From assembly GCF_000350225.1 (NCBI RefSeq), contig NW_005179080.1:1-64000 (forward strand): a stretch of 64,000 nt of DNA. The letters are read 5' to 3'. Both the position numbers and the translations under genes were made by a program. Below are positions 10,110 to 20,254 of the stretch, one piece after another. How positions within the stretch are numbered: position 1 is the stretch's first letter; every line of letters begins with the position of its first letter. A model generated the notes under the pieces. It did not search any database. It was not told the origin of the DNA and worked only from the letters and a program-made list of their open reading frames with translations. Source of the stretch: Chondrus crispus (lineage: Eukaryota; Rhodophyta; Florideophyceae; Gigartinales; Gigartinaceae).

Positions 10110-10615
10110 CCGCGCTCAGAGCGTCGCGTTCGTGCGCCGCGCGTTCTTCATGTCCCCCGCCTCGGCTCCCGGATGGAGTGTGTGTTCTCGAACACGCCCT
10201 TGATGGCGGCGCAGACCTCGTCCGTGCTCACCAGCATGACCTCGTCGACGAGGTCGCGGCACTGGCGAGACGTTGCGATGCAGACCTCAATGACGGCGAC
10301 GCCGTCTGCATACGTTTCCACAGTGTCCAACTTAACGCGCCCGCCCTTACACAGTCTTCCGTATGGCTGTGGCGCCCTCCAACTCGACGTCGACGATCTT
10401 GGCGTGCGGACGTAGGCGCTTGAGGACTGTAGCGGTGCAGGCGATTAGTCCGCCGCCGACAGGTACGAAGACAACGTCGACGTTGTCGCCTTGGATAGTA
10501 GCGTACGCGCCGTGTACTTTGAACGCGATGACGGCCGTGGTGTCCCCCCGTTTCAGGTGCAGCGTGTCGCGGAGGCGGTCCGACGGCCGGCGTGCGTTGT
10601 GCAGCTCCCGCTTCT
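10110..10615 (-). pseudogene. Captured threonine dehydratase (IlvA-type) fragment
   Basis: Minus-strand reading gives PLP fold-type II landmarks. LHLKRGDTTAVIAFKVHGAY (about 10555-10496) corresponds to the LKRED...SFK(I/L)RGAY loop whose Lys binds PLP; VDVVFVPVGGGLIACTATVL (about 10478-10419) is the Gly-rich phosphate loop, followed by KIVDVELEGATA. After a 1-bp shift, VETYADGVAV and LVDEVMLVSTDEVCAAIK follow, then VFENTHSIREP before a further indel. About 120 residues between the RGAY and GGG blocks are missing. The full enzyme deaminates threonine to 2-oxobutanoate in isoleucine synthesis. This copy cannot be functional and lies inside retroelement G, on its coding strand. Confidence 0.85.
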
Positions 10616-11425
10616 CCTCAGTGTCCCTCGCTGTCAGCGGCGACGGCGCGAAAATGCGCGTTCCTTCTTCTCCACGGCGTCCCTCGCCGTCGGTGGCGAG
10701 GGCGATGCACGCAGCCGTTGCTCTTCCTCGGCGTCCCTCGCCGTCCGTAGCAAGGGCGCCGCACGCAACGGATGCTCTTCTCCTTGGCGCCCGTCGCAGT
10801 TGGCGGCGAGGGAGAGGCACGCAGCCGTTTCTCTTCCTCGGCGTCCCTCGCCGTTTGTGGCGAGGGCACAGCGCGCCGTATTCGTCTTCCTTGACGCACC
10901 TCGCCGTCGGCGGCGAGGTCGCGTCGCGCAGAAGTCGTCTTCTTGTCAGCACCCCTCGCCGTCCGAGGCGAGGACGCGGCGCGCGGAAGTCGTCTTCTTG
11001 TTAGTGTCCCTCGCCGTTTGGGGCGAGCGCGCGAGCGCGCGACGAAGGCTCCGTTCCTTGGCGCCCCTCGCCGTCGACGGCGAGGGCACATCGCCCGGCA
11101 TTCGTCTTTTCGTCGGCGTCCCTCGTCGTTCGAGACGAGGGCGCGAGCTTCCGTGCTGCTGCTCTTCGTTCGCGCCCCTCGCCGTCCGTGGCGAGGGCGC
11201 GGGCGCGCGTGCAGTTGCTTTTCGTAGGCGTCCCTCGCCGTCCGAGGCGAAGGCACGGGCACGCGTGACGCATTCTTCCTCTGCGCCCCTCGCCGTCCGT
11301 GGCGAGGCCGCAGTCGTCGTGCAGTTGCTCTTCGTAGGCGTCCCTCGCCGCCCGAGGCGAGGGCGCTGGCGCGCGGCAGTCGTCTTCCGTGGTGCCCCTC
11401 GCCATCGGCAGCGAAGGGCAGAGGG
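10616..11425. repeat. Array of about 15 hairpin units, roughly 55-bp period
   Basis: Each unit has an inverted repeat CCCTCGCC-gtccga-GGCGAGGG followed by about 33 bp of variable sequence rich in cgtcttc/gtcgtc. Units begin near 10624, 10679, 10734, 10790, 10843, 10898, 10952, 11009, 11064, 11120, 11175, 11230, 11285, 11340 and 11396. Arms co-vary: the unit at 11120-11141 has CCTCGTC/GACGAGG and the one at 10898-10919 has ACCTCGCC/GGCGAGGT. Looser copies occur at about 11735 and 11787. Confidence 0.9.
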
Positions 11426-14370
11426 GGTCCGCGGGTACTCATCCGAAGAGTACAGAGGCCAAGCGACGCCGTCCTGTCAGTGTCCGTCCGACCTGTACAG
11501 CCCGCAGCGTCTACGACGCTTGCCGTGTACAGTACCCATGCGCGCGTGCGCGCGCAGGTACGGCCGTGAGCCCTTTCCAAAAATCACCCCAAAAATGGCA
11601 AAAAATTATTTCCCGCGAAAATTAATTTTTGCCAAAAAAAATCACAGCACAATCTGTGATGTGTGTGCGGCCATGCGCGGACCAAAAGTCTTTTCGCGTG
11701 CGCCGCGGGTTCCCGTATTTCCTCTTTGCGCCCCTCACCGTCGGCAGCGGGGGCGCGGACGCCCGGAAATCGTCCTCTCCTTCGCGCCCCTCGTCGTGGG
11801 GGCGGTTCTTTTGCCTATTTTGTTTCTTCCGGTCGTTACTGCGGAAATCGTGCCTCGCTGACCTGTGCTATGCGAGTGGGAAGCTGGCTTTTCTCGAGGA
11901 TCGCCTACGGGAATTTCGTACCCGTTACTCCATCCCTCTTCGGATGGGTCTTGCGCTTCGCGACGTTTAGCCCTTCTTCTCCGATCCTCCGCGCTGCCGA
12001 CGGAGCGCGGGTTCGGTTGCGCGACGAAGCCGGTGTTCCGACCGATCGAACGGCGGGTCGTACCGCCTTCTGTCGTGTGCCCGTGCGCGACGTAGGCGTG
12101 CTTCTTCTCGGCTGGTAAGTTAGTCGCCCGGTCCGGCCAGCGGCGGGCGTTCGGTTCGCCCCCCTTCCTTCCTCGGAGCGGAGGGGGTCCTCCTGTCACC
12201 CACGTCACGCCCCGCGGCGTCTCTCGTCAGCGCCCCGCCTTCGGAGGTGGGGCCCGGTTGCGTCCTCCCTATGATTGTCGGACTCGCCCGACTGGGGTCA
12301 TCGTTCCGAAAGGGGGCCGTCCCCCTTTTCTCCTTCCCCGTCGTGGCATTGAATCGCGAGAGAGGAGGCGGGACCACCGTGGGCATAGGCGGTAACCGTG
12401 GCGCGGACGGTGCGACGATACCCGAGACGCTCGACGGGGGAAGGAGGAGGCCCCAATGCAAGCTCTCCCGTGCGTCCGTCCGGTTCGGACGGGGTGCTCG
12501 CGGATCCGTACTGTGCACCCATGGCGCCCTCCCGGCACGTGTCGGGTCAGGCGTCCTGAGGCGGCCGGGCGGCGAACCGACGCGTCCCTTGGCATTGCTG
12601 TCGCGCCTTCCCCCATCGGTGGGGGAGGTTGGCCGTCGAACAACTACGGGGGGTGTGTGTCTGTGTCGCTGCTTGTGAGCCTGCCGAGGGCTGTCGGGCG
12701 TGCGGCATACGGTTGCCGCCCGCCGTCCGTCTTCCCCGGGGGCTTTCTCCTCGTGATTGTACACGACGGGGGCGACGTGCCTCGGTGAGTCGGGGCTCGG
12801 GCGAGCGTCGTATCCCGCTGCGCCCTGGGCTGGGGCGTGGTACCTGAGTGTATTCGTCTCCACGTACGCATTCGCGACAACAAGGGAACGTCAGACCGCA
12901 TCGTGGGGCGTCGGCGCGTGCGGTCGCACCGGTTGTACGTTCCCCTCCTGACTCACGCACGGGCGAGACGTAACGCCGTCTAGCGCCCTCGACAGTGGCG
13001 CTCTCTGAGGCGTCGTAGTTAGCCTTCCGGCCCCTCCGGCCGTTGTCGATCCACGTCCCTCCTTCTCTGCCACAGCATGCTTGTTCGCGACTGCGGTTCG
13101 CGGTCCGCCTTGCCCGAATGGTGTCGTGCGTTCGACGCAAATCGCGGGGCGCGCGCAAAGCGCAACGAGGGGGTAATTATTCCGAATCGGCGAGAGCGGG
13201 GGAGAGGAAAGGTGTTAGTGACGGACCGAGCGGGTTAGTAACGGAGGCTCGAATGCGGTGCGCGTCTCCCAGCGTCTCCTGCCTTCGGCGGCGGAAGTTC
13301 GGGTTCATCTTCTATCGTTCCGCGGCCGTCCAATCCTTCCTCGATCGCGGGAGGACGGCTTGGCGGGCGTTATCCGGGGTTGCGCGGCATCCGCTCGGTG
13401 CGGGTGCTTGGCTCGATCACATGTCCGCTTCCCTCCTCGGTCAGGGGGCGGGCGTGTGTACCCTCGCGCGGGTACTCGTTGTACCCTCGGGCCGCGCCGC
13501 CCGGTTTTTGCCCTTGCTGTTCGTATGGCGCACAGTACGCGAGACACGTGCTAGTGTAATTCTCCCCGTTAATTTTCCGTTCTTTTCGAGGGACGGTGGC
13601 GGTGGTGGTTTGGTGATGACGCAAGCGGTGTTGGCGCGTAGCGTGCGCCTCCGGCGTCGCTCACGTGTCACGTTCTCATTTCCCCTAATTTTCCTTATTA
13701 TGGGGCATGTGCCCGCGGCGGTTTTGAAGCGTCTCGCGTTCGTGTGCGCATCTCGGTGCTTCCCGATCGGGTTGTCCTTGCTTACCCCCCCTTCCTTGGG
13801 TATCTTTGCGCGTGTTACGGCGAGCGCAGCTCCACTCGCGAGGCTTCCGCCTGCGGGCTCAGCGCCGTTCCTCGCCCCACCGTCGGGTTAGCTGGCCCGA
13901 ATGCGGCTTGAGGGCTATATAGGGGCGTACGTCTTTTGCGATCTGCCGACACGAGCGGCCGGCATTTCGGTCACCCGCGTGGCTCGCTGACGTGCTCTGG
14001 GAGGGGCGAGGGATTCGGATCCCTTGTGATCAGGCCGGAGCGTGAGTGGGCTCGCGTTTCGGCAGTCCTGTGTAACCATCGGAGGACTCGGTGTCCTCCC
14101 CCATTAATTGCCCTACTGTGGGCGATCGCCTTCACGTCGTACGTGTTGCCTCTTCTCCGACTTCGAGTCTGCGGCGGTGTTCCGCCGTCAGGGGGCTTAA
14201 CTGTCGGTACGTGTCGGCGTCATCGCGGCCTCTCGTATCTGTCTTGTGCGTCAATACGTCTTGACGTCTGGCGTTGTCCCATGCTGTGACCCTCCGTTAG
14301 GGACAGCCGTCTTCTGGCGCATCCCCTTTCAGTCTGCTCGTGCAGGCTGACGTTATTCCGCGAAGGAGCG
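11426..14370. other. GC-rich cargo of element G, no gene recognised
   Basis: High-GC, CpG-rich sequence with long open frames on both strands that are Arg/Pro/Gly/Ala-rich and overlap each other, typical of GC-driven noise. An AT island at 11580-11645 holds an imperfect inverted repeat (GGCAAAAAATTATTT / AAAATTAATTTTTGCC). A TATA-like ctatatagggg sits at 13914. No homology recognised. Confidence 0.6.
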
Positions 14371-14420
14371 GTTGAGGGCCCCCTCCTCAAGCGTGAATGT
14401 CCGCGTTCACGTCTGAAGTG
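14371..14420 (-). repeat. Second copy of the pol-end/purine-tract segment in G
   Basis: Minus-strand gcttgaggagggggccct duplicates the 3' purine tract at 9522-9560, including the upstream stop and a related arm (CGTGAA...TTCACG). This marks the original 3' end of the pol region before cargo was inserted. Confidence 0.7.
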
Positions 14421-14875
14421 AGGTCTCTGCCCGTGCGTCTCCGGAGGCGTTGGGCGTAACGAGACACCAACTCCTCCGGGACGTCGGTCCGCGCGGTCCA
14501 GGTGGGCGTGTCGTAATCCGCCCACTTGATGAGGAACTCCGTAGTTCCGTCCTCCATGGCTCGGTGTTTTAGTAGCCGTTCGACGGCATACTGCGTACCT
14601 GCGGTGACCTTGCCGGCAAGGTCACGCGGGGTGGTCGTACTCGCTCGTGGCACGTCCGTCAGAGGAGGCGCGTACACGCAGTGGTCGGCGGAGACGCGTT
14701 CAGTGACCCCATCACGATCGATCGTGATGGTTTGGCGGTCGTCGGCGAGCACGCGGTAGGGTCCGACTGCGGGCGAGGCGAGTTTGTCAGACGTCTTTGC
14801 CCCATCGGTGGGGTTCAGGTAGACATAATTGCCTGACTTGAGACGCGTGCAGTGCCATCCGTCGGCGGCGGGCAC
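14387..14875 (-). CDS. Integrase C-terminal GPY/F module plus chromodomain (162 codons)
   Basis: Residues 13-85 carry the integrase tail (LKSGNYVYLNP, GPYRVL, then ITIDRDGV). Residues about 118-150 form a chromodomain: YAVERLLKHR, EFLIKWADYDTPTWTARTD, VSRYAQR. The three aromatic cage positions map to Y, W and the W of PTWT. In chromoviruses this domain binds histone marks and steers integration. The upstream integrase zinc finger and DDE core are absent; the frame is preceded by degenerate sequence rather than RT. It stops in the duplicated purine tract. An intact chromodomain in an otherwise deleted element suggests selection or recent origin. Confidence 0.85.
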   Translation of the reverse strand: MPAADGWHCTRLKSGNYVYLNPTDGAKTSDKLASPAVGPYRVLADDRQTITIDRDGVTERVSADHCVYAPPLTDVPRASTTTPRDLAGKVTAGTQYAVERLLKHRAMEDGTTEFLIKWADYDTPTWTARTDVPEELVSRYAQRLRRRTGRDLTSDVNADIHA

Positions 14876-15735
14876 TTGGCCGGGGGTCGTCCGTACCGAT
14901 CCCTGCCTTCTCGACGGGCGCCCTTTCTGCGGAACTAGGCCGGCTAGCTCCTGCCTCCCCCACTAAATCGGTCAAGTCGGTGAGGTGTAGCGCATGTGCG
15001 ATCCCCTCGGCGACACGGCGTTCGGTAGGATCTTCGGGGCGTGTTGCATCGGCACACGCCTGACGCTCTATCTTGTGCACGGGGCTTTCGGAAGCCCGGT
15101 GTCTTCACGGTCGGTCCGTGGCATCTGACCTACGTAGGTCAGGGTGTCTTCTCTTTCGGTAACACGCGCCGGGCTTACGGAAGCCTGGGCGCCTTCGCGT
15201 TCTTCGCGGATGGTGGTCGCCACCGGACCCACGGGGTTGTCGGTGGCTTCTTGTGGAGCGTGCCTCCTCATCGGTGAGGTGGGGCACGCGAAGCGGAGCG
15301 CCTCCTCCATCTCGATGCGAGATGTTGAGCTCCGCGACCCGGTGGTCCGTACCACCGGGCGCCCTTGGAGTGTGGGCGTATGCGGTAGCGAAGCGTCCGG
15401 TCGACCTTGATGACGCTGGCGTGGGAGGTCGGCCTCCCACGGGCTTGTAGCCTCGCGTAATGAGGACAGGGTCGGCCTGCCACTGATCTTCTCCTACGTG
15501 GAGGGATGCCGCAGGCGAACTTGTCGCATGCGACCTCGGGGTTCGATTCCCCCTCGCTGCCGGTTTCGGATCCGGCAGCGGCAAACCGCGCCGAGCGCGG
15601 CACGTTGTGCCTCCCGCCGTCGCGATACGGCGGATCGTTGGAAGGTCTGTCTTCTGTTGTCCGGGCAATAGTTAGACCGTCTCAGCCACTGCGGCCCGGG
15701 TCGCAGAGGCTAGTCCGCTTACGAATTCGTGTAGC
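14876..15735 (-). pseudogene. Degenerate junction between gag and integrase tail of G
   Basis: Minus-strand frames shift repeatedly; pieces such as HLTDLTDLVGEAGASRPSS and SRIEMEEALRFACP look like retroelement coding remnants but no protease, RT or RNase H motif (DSGA, YxDD, DxxxE) is seen. In a complete chromovirus about 3 kb of pol would lie here. Confidence 0.45.
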
Positions 15736-15739
15736 GTAC

Positions 15740-16515
15740 GGACGTCTACCGGACCGGTTTGCGCGGTGAGATCCACCGGCTGATAGCCGCCGCAGCGGGG
15801 ATCGAAAGAGAGAATCGGTTCTCTTGATCCGCGGGCGGTATCTTCGCGTCTTTTGTCGTCCACGTACGGTACGCGTGTCATCTGCCGCATGTCTCCGGCG
15901 ACATGCGGTAGGGCTTGAGTCTCGGACGCGAAATTCGCGTCCGTCTTGGGGCTGCGCTGCCCAGTGACCCGACTGGTGTCGGCACCAGTCGGGCTCCCTT
16001 CTTGCGCATCGGGCGCGTTCGGAGGTACAGTGGCACCGGGCCCTCTCGGGGGGGCTCCGGGCGACCTTTCGGCCGATGCCTGTTCCATCTTGCGAACGCG
16101 CCTAACGGGGTGACGGGTAGTGCACGTACGTCTACCGGACCGGGGTGCGCGGTGTAATCCACCGGCGGGTAGCCGCCCCAGCGAGGATCGACGGAGAACA
16201 TGGGTTCTCCGGATCCGCGAGCGGCTCCTCCACGGTCCTGGTCGTGCCCGTACGGTACCTGTCGCAACTGCGGCATGCTTCCGGGGCATGCGGCAGAGCT
16301 TTAGTCTCGGACGCGAAATTCGCGTCGGCCGTTGGTTTGATATCCTCCGCGCGAGGACTGGTGACGGCACCAGTCGGACGCTACTCCTGCGCATCGGACG
16401 CGCCCGGAGGAACAGTGGCACCGGGCCCTCTCGAGGGGGCTCTGAGCGAACTTACGGCCAAGTTCTGTTCTAACTCACGAGCGCGCCGGCGCGTCCAGTT
16501 GACTTCTGCAGCCGT
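15740..16515 (-). repeat. Tandem duplication of about 385 bp in G gag region
   Basis: Two diverged copies with an offset of about 385 bp: ggaccgg at 15751 and 16137, tctcggacgcgaaattcgcg at about 15920 and 16304. On the minus strand both encode DANFASET followed by variable sequence, and FDPRCGGYQPVD / VDPRWGGYPPVD with GPVDVR. Confidence 0.8.
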
Positions 16516-16519
16516 ATGC

Positions 16520-17005
16520 GCGAGCGCTCCCATCTGTTCGGCAGATGGGAAGGAAGCGGGTTTCGTCGTACCCCGGAGTTCGTACTCGCGGGTCGATCTG
16601 CAACGTCCGCCGTAGGGTAATCGATGCGTGCGTCGTCGACCAACACTAGACCGAGTGCAAGTGGTCGCCGAGCGCGCGCATATTCTCCAAGGACTGAATC
16701 ACGTGCTCAAACCTGCCTTCAAGGAGGGAGCGCAACTCGCCCCTACTGCGGGCGTAGACGTGATCGGTCACGTCGATACGAAGGGATGTCCGGACATCCT
16801 ACATATACCCCGTGATGCGTTCGTACATCGCGCGAGCGCGTCCTTCTGGGTAGTCCAGCGACGGTTCGCAGTCTCGAGGACCTGCGGCGCCGTCGCCAGG
16901 TAGAAAGCGTAGCGCGGACGCCCGCACATCGGCCGGTGCGGAGTGGACCGAGGGTTCGGACCCTTCGATTATCTCGACGAGTACGGACGCAGAGGAAAGC
17001 GGCAA
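16520..17005 (-). pseudogene. Element G gag N-terminus
   Basis: Minus-strand frame from about 17005: ASVLVEIIEGSEPSVHSAPAD, GPRDCEPSLDYPE, RARAMYERITGY, then an in-frame TAG followed by DVRTSLRIDVT and RGELRSLLEGRFEHVIQSLE. The same protein is encoded on the plus strand in fragment K (34197-34458: FEPSIRSESAD, GPRDREPSF, RAAAMFDRIAEYIEELPPSL), which reads through the position of the TAG. Two unrelated copies keeping this frame argue for a real Gag start. Function inferred only from position after the primer site. Confidence 0.65.
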
Positions 17006-17027
17006 CCTTCTCAGAATGATCTTCGGA

Positions 17028-17049
17028 GTCTTCTAGATCGGGAGACCAC
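17028..17049 (-). promoter_or_regulatory. Primer binding site of element G
   Basis: Minus strand after the 5' LTR: g-TGGTCTCCCGATCTAG. The TGG start fits pairing with a tRNA CCA end. Fragment K has the closely related gTGGTCTCCAGACAT at 34155-34169, also followed by AGAAGAC. Confidence 0.65.
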
Positions 17050-17635
17050 TGTAGCATAAACACCCCAACGTCGAGGGGATGTATGCACAGTCCTGCTAGA
17101 CCCTGATCGGAGAAGGGAAGCAACCCCAGCTAACGGAACCGGGCGAGCCCGGGTAGCTGTGGTAGAGCGGGTACGGTCGGGGACGCGCGCACGCGCGGGC
17201 CGATCTACGCCTCGACGCCCCGGCGCAGCGCTGGGTGACGTACCAGCGCTGACGGGCGGAGGCGGATCTAGACTCGCTCGCGTGCTCCCGCGTCCCCTGC
17301 CCGCTCGGCTCCTAACTAGATACGGGCTAGTGGGAACCCGTTCTAGAATAAGCGGGGCGAGCTTGACCAGAGGCTTGGGTTCTGGACAAGCTCGTGCTTG
17401 TCCTTCCCCTCCGCCGCCGGCCTGCCCTAGTATTTAATGTACAAGTTAGTCTATCATACTACAGTACAGTACGGACTGTACTGTAGAGCTACTGTAGTCA
17501 GCGCGGGTCGTCCTGCGCTCCGATACTGTCGGTCATCGGGGCTGACAGTACACGTGTGGTACACGTATGATACACATGGGGCATACGTGGGTGATCTAAT
17601 CTAAATCTAGTTCCACGGGATGGGGTTATACTACA
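17050..17635 (-). repeat. 5' LTR of element G
   Basis: 586 bp, near-identical to 8936-9521; flanked on the right by target repeat agaac. Confidence 0.97.
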
Positions 17636-17640
17636 AGAAC

Positions 17641-18840
17641 TTGAACGATTGCACCTTCATTTCTTCCATCCTTCTACTCAAAAGCTTCTTAATCTGTTGA
17701 AACGGGGTATGCACGAGCGCATAAATACCAAGACACCCAAGCTAGCTCAGTACATTGCCGACAAGTGTCAGGGTTGTAAAAGGTTTGGCATGCGCCCGTA
17801 TCGATTCCGTGTTTCTCTTCCCAGTGATGAGATAATTTTCAATCATGAAGTAGCTATCGACCTGTTCTGGGTAGAAGGTAATCCCGTTCTACATATAGTT
17901 GACACGCAAACTGGGTTTCAAAGTGTCGCTCTGCCAAAGAGTCTCAGTGCTCAAAACATCTGAAACGCCTTTATCGAAGCTTAGGTTACGGTTTACGTCG
18001 GTTACCCGAATCGCATACGTGCAGATCAAGGCTCGGTCTTTACGTCTAAATTCTGGCATGACGTGACCGCACTGTATGGTATTGCGCTGCAACTTTCGGG
18101 TGTCCAAAGTCATAACTCTTTAGGCATAGGTGAACGGTACCATGCTCCATTGCGTCGCACATTCCGCAAAATACGAGCACATTACCCAAGACTCGATCCA
18201 GAAGTCACCCTGCGATTAGCTGTGAAAGCCGGAAATGACACCCTGGGCCCACGTGGGCTTGTCCCTACAAAGCTAGTATTTGGAATAGACCCAGCCTTCG
18301 CCGCCGTTAACGCAAAGCTTCCTCATCAACGCGATCGTATGGCCGCTCTTGATCTTGCACGTCGGGAGATGGCAATAATTGCCGCAGAGCTACGCATTCA
18401 GCAAGCCCTCCGGTCTCAACTGCCTCCTGCGACGCGCTATAACATCAACCCCGGCGACGATGTGTTGGTGTACAGAGAGGAAGAAAAGGCTTGGATAGGT
18501 CCCTATCAGGTGAGGAAGATCATGGGGAAAGAGGTGTTTGTGGATTGGAACGGAAAGGAGAAGCACTACAACCTATCACAAGTCATTCCAGCACCCTCTG
18601 CACAGGACGATCGTGATTTACAGCGCCTACTATCCGGGATGGAACAGTTTCGATCCAACCCTCCACCTGGCGTCATACTTACTGAGATTATTCATCCCGC
18701 TCATCCTCGAGGACGCTCCGGTATCTTCGAGGAAGCTAAGGCCAAGGAACTCGCTGGCCTCGCCGGAAGCGGCGTCTACAAGATCGTCAGTAAGGAGGAG
18801 ATACCTGCGGATGCTAACATACTCGGGGGCGTTTTGTGCT
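17641..18840 (+). pseudogene. Element B integrase
   Basis: Continues the protease frame after G. Zinc finger HLHFFHP...CQGCK (17650-17780). DDE core: AIDLFWVEG (about 17855), RADQGSVF (about 18020), GIGERYHAP (about 18125). Two in-frame stops interrupt it at 17961 (TGA) and near 17976 (TAG); both align with Trp in the reading NI-stop-NAFIEA-stop-VTVYVGYP, implying TGG changed by G-to-A. The tail has DVLVYREEEKAWIGPYQV, a GPY/F-like module, then linker. The enzyme would insert element cDNA. A close relative is in D at 59.9-60.9 kb. Confidence 0.85.
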
Positions 18841-20224
18841 CGCTATCAAGAACGCCAACACTGATTAGCAACTTTTCAAGGCCCGCTTCGTGGTCCGAGG
18901 GCACACCGATACAGAGAAACATCTCCTCGTGCATAACAGCACCAACCTTCGTCAAAGCTCGGTTCGTCTACTCATTGCTATTGCTGCGGTGTTTGGATTC
19001 AGATTGTGGTCGCAAGACGTGTGGCAAGCTTACCTACAGAGTGCCGACAAGCTCATGAGAGACGTCTACGTTAAGCCATCTAAAGAATTTAATCTCAAAC
19101 CGGGACATTTGTTACAGTTGCTCAAGCCTCTTTACGGCTTATCGGACTCCGGGGATTATTGGGACGTCACATTTTCTAAACACTTACGTGAAGAACTCAT
19201 GATGACACCGACAACTGGCGATCTATACCTTTTTTTCAAGGTCGTGCATGGGAAACTGAGGGGATTAACTGGAGCTTATGTAGACGACACTATTGGTGGG
19301 GGTGATTTGGAGTTCGAGTGCGAGTCGATGATCACTGGGCAACGCATTCAATCCAAACCAAGGGAGTATGACCAGTTTCAGTTCGCTGGTATCCAAATCG
19401 AGAAGCTAGAAGGTGATGACAGCGGATATCTCATGCACCAAGAGCGATTTGCGAGAAAGATTACGCTGCTTGATTCCGTCTGCACCTTCCCGCAATTTCG
19501 CTCAAAGATACAGGAGCTGGCCTGGCTTATTCACACAAGACCTGATCTCGCGGCTGCAGTAAATCTAGCTGCACAGGTTACTGAGTCTCATTTCACAAAG
19601 AAAAATGTCAAAGCTGTGAACGACATTGTTGCGCGAGCACAGAAGAATGCGAAACGCGGAATTCGACAACATCGTCTCGACCAAGACACCCTTTCCCTGT
19701 GCGTGTTCACTGATTCATCTTTTTCCATTACGCCCAGCCTTCGATCGCAGCTCGCCTTCGTGGTGCTTCTCTGTGATGCGTCCCGCCGGTGTAATATACT
19801 ACATTTCGCATCATACAAAAGCAAGAGGATTAGTCGTTCAGTCATGGGAGCGGAGGTGTTAGCCTTCGCTGATGGGTTTGATTACGCTTACCTGTTGCGA
19901 CACGATCTCACACGCATCCTGAATACCAACCTTCCCCTCGCTATGCTGACCGATTCTGACAGCCTATTCAAGACCATTATTAAATCAACCACCACGACCG
20001 AGAAGCGGCTGATGATTGATGTGAAGGCCGCCAGGGAGGCGTACCACAAGCAGGAAATAAGCGACGTCGTCTGGATTCGATCCGAGCACAATCCGGCTGA
20101 TGGGCTCACCAGGTCCGCACCGTGCCCTGTCCTGGAACAGCTGTTGGATACTGGGCGCATCGACGTTCCTGTGCAACAATGGGTCGTACGCTTTCCTCTC
20201 AAGCCGCAGAAAGTTCAGAAGTGA
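18780..20224 (+). pseudogene. Element B reverse transcriptase-RNase H
   Basis: ILGG-RFVLAIKN is split by a frameshift near 18826 and a TAG at about 18866; from 18890 the frame is open to 20224. RT blocks: FKARFVVRGH, DVWQAYLQS, LLKPLYGLSDSGDYW, then catalytic AYVDDTIGGG near 19275. RNase H: VFTDSSFS, SVMGAEVLAFADG, MLTDSDS, HNPADGLTR. These are RVT_2/copia features, but block order and RNase H motif spellings differ from A and C, placing B with D in a separate copia lineage. Ends 30 bp before the 3' LTR with no obvious purine tract. Confidence 0.88.
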
Positions 20225-20254
20225 CTACCACTTTCGCCTTTTGAATCCCCCGAG

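Larger units (their letters stand above)
8936..17635 (-). mobile_element. Young chromodomain Ty3/gypsy derivative G, catalytically deleted
   Basis: 586-bp LTRs at 8936-9521 and 17050-17635 differ at only about two positions seen by eye; target duplication agaac at 8931-8935 and 17636-17640. Orientation is minus: primer site left of 17050, purine tract right of 9521. The interior has a gag N-terminus with stops, a 385-bp duplication, and an integrase tail with chromodomain (14387-14875). No protease, RT, RNase H or integrase core was found. Between chromodomain and 3' LTR lie about 4.8 kb of cargo: a threonine dehydratase fragment, a hairpin array and GC-rich sequence. It must have moved using proteins in trans. 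Confidence 0.9.

Noticed and set aside
10616..11425. CRISPR array
   Set aside because: Regular spacing, but repeats are short palindromes with similar spacers, no cas genes, and surroundings are eukaryotic retroelements.
10491..11861. 456-codon plus-strand frame
   Set aside because: Reads through the 55-bp hairpin array, whose period is not a multiple of three, and GC-rich cargo; overlapping long frames exist on both strands. The real coding relic here is the minus-strand threonine dehydratase piece.
12120..12863. 247-codon minus-strand frame
   Set aside because: Arg/Pro/Thr-rich, overlapped by other frames of similar length, no motif; GC-driven.
13043..13891. 282-codon plus-strand frame
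   Set aside because: Composition-driven, no recognisable domain, antisense to element G.
13914..13925. TATA-box promoter in G cargo
   Set aside because: ctatatagggg alone, with no supported gene downstream.
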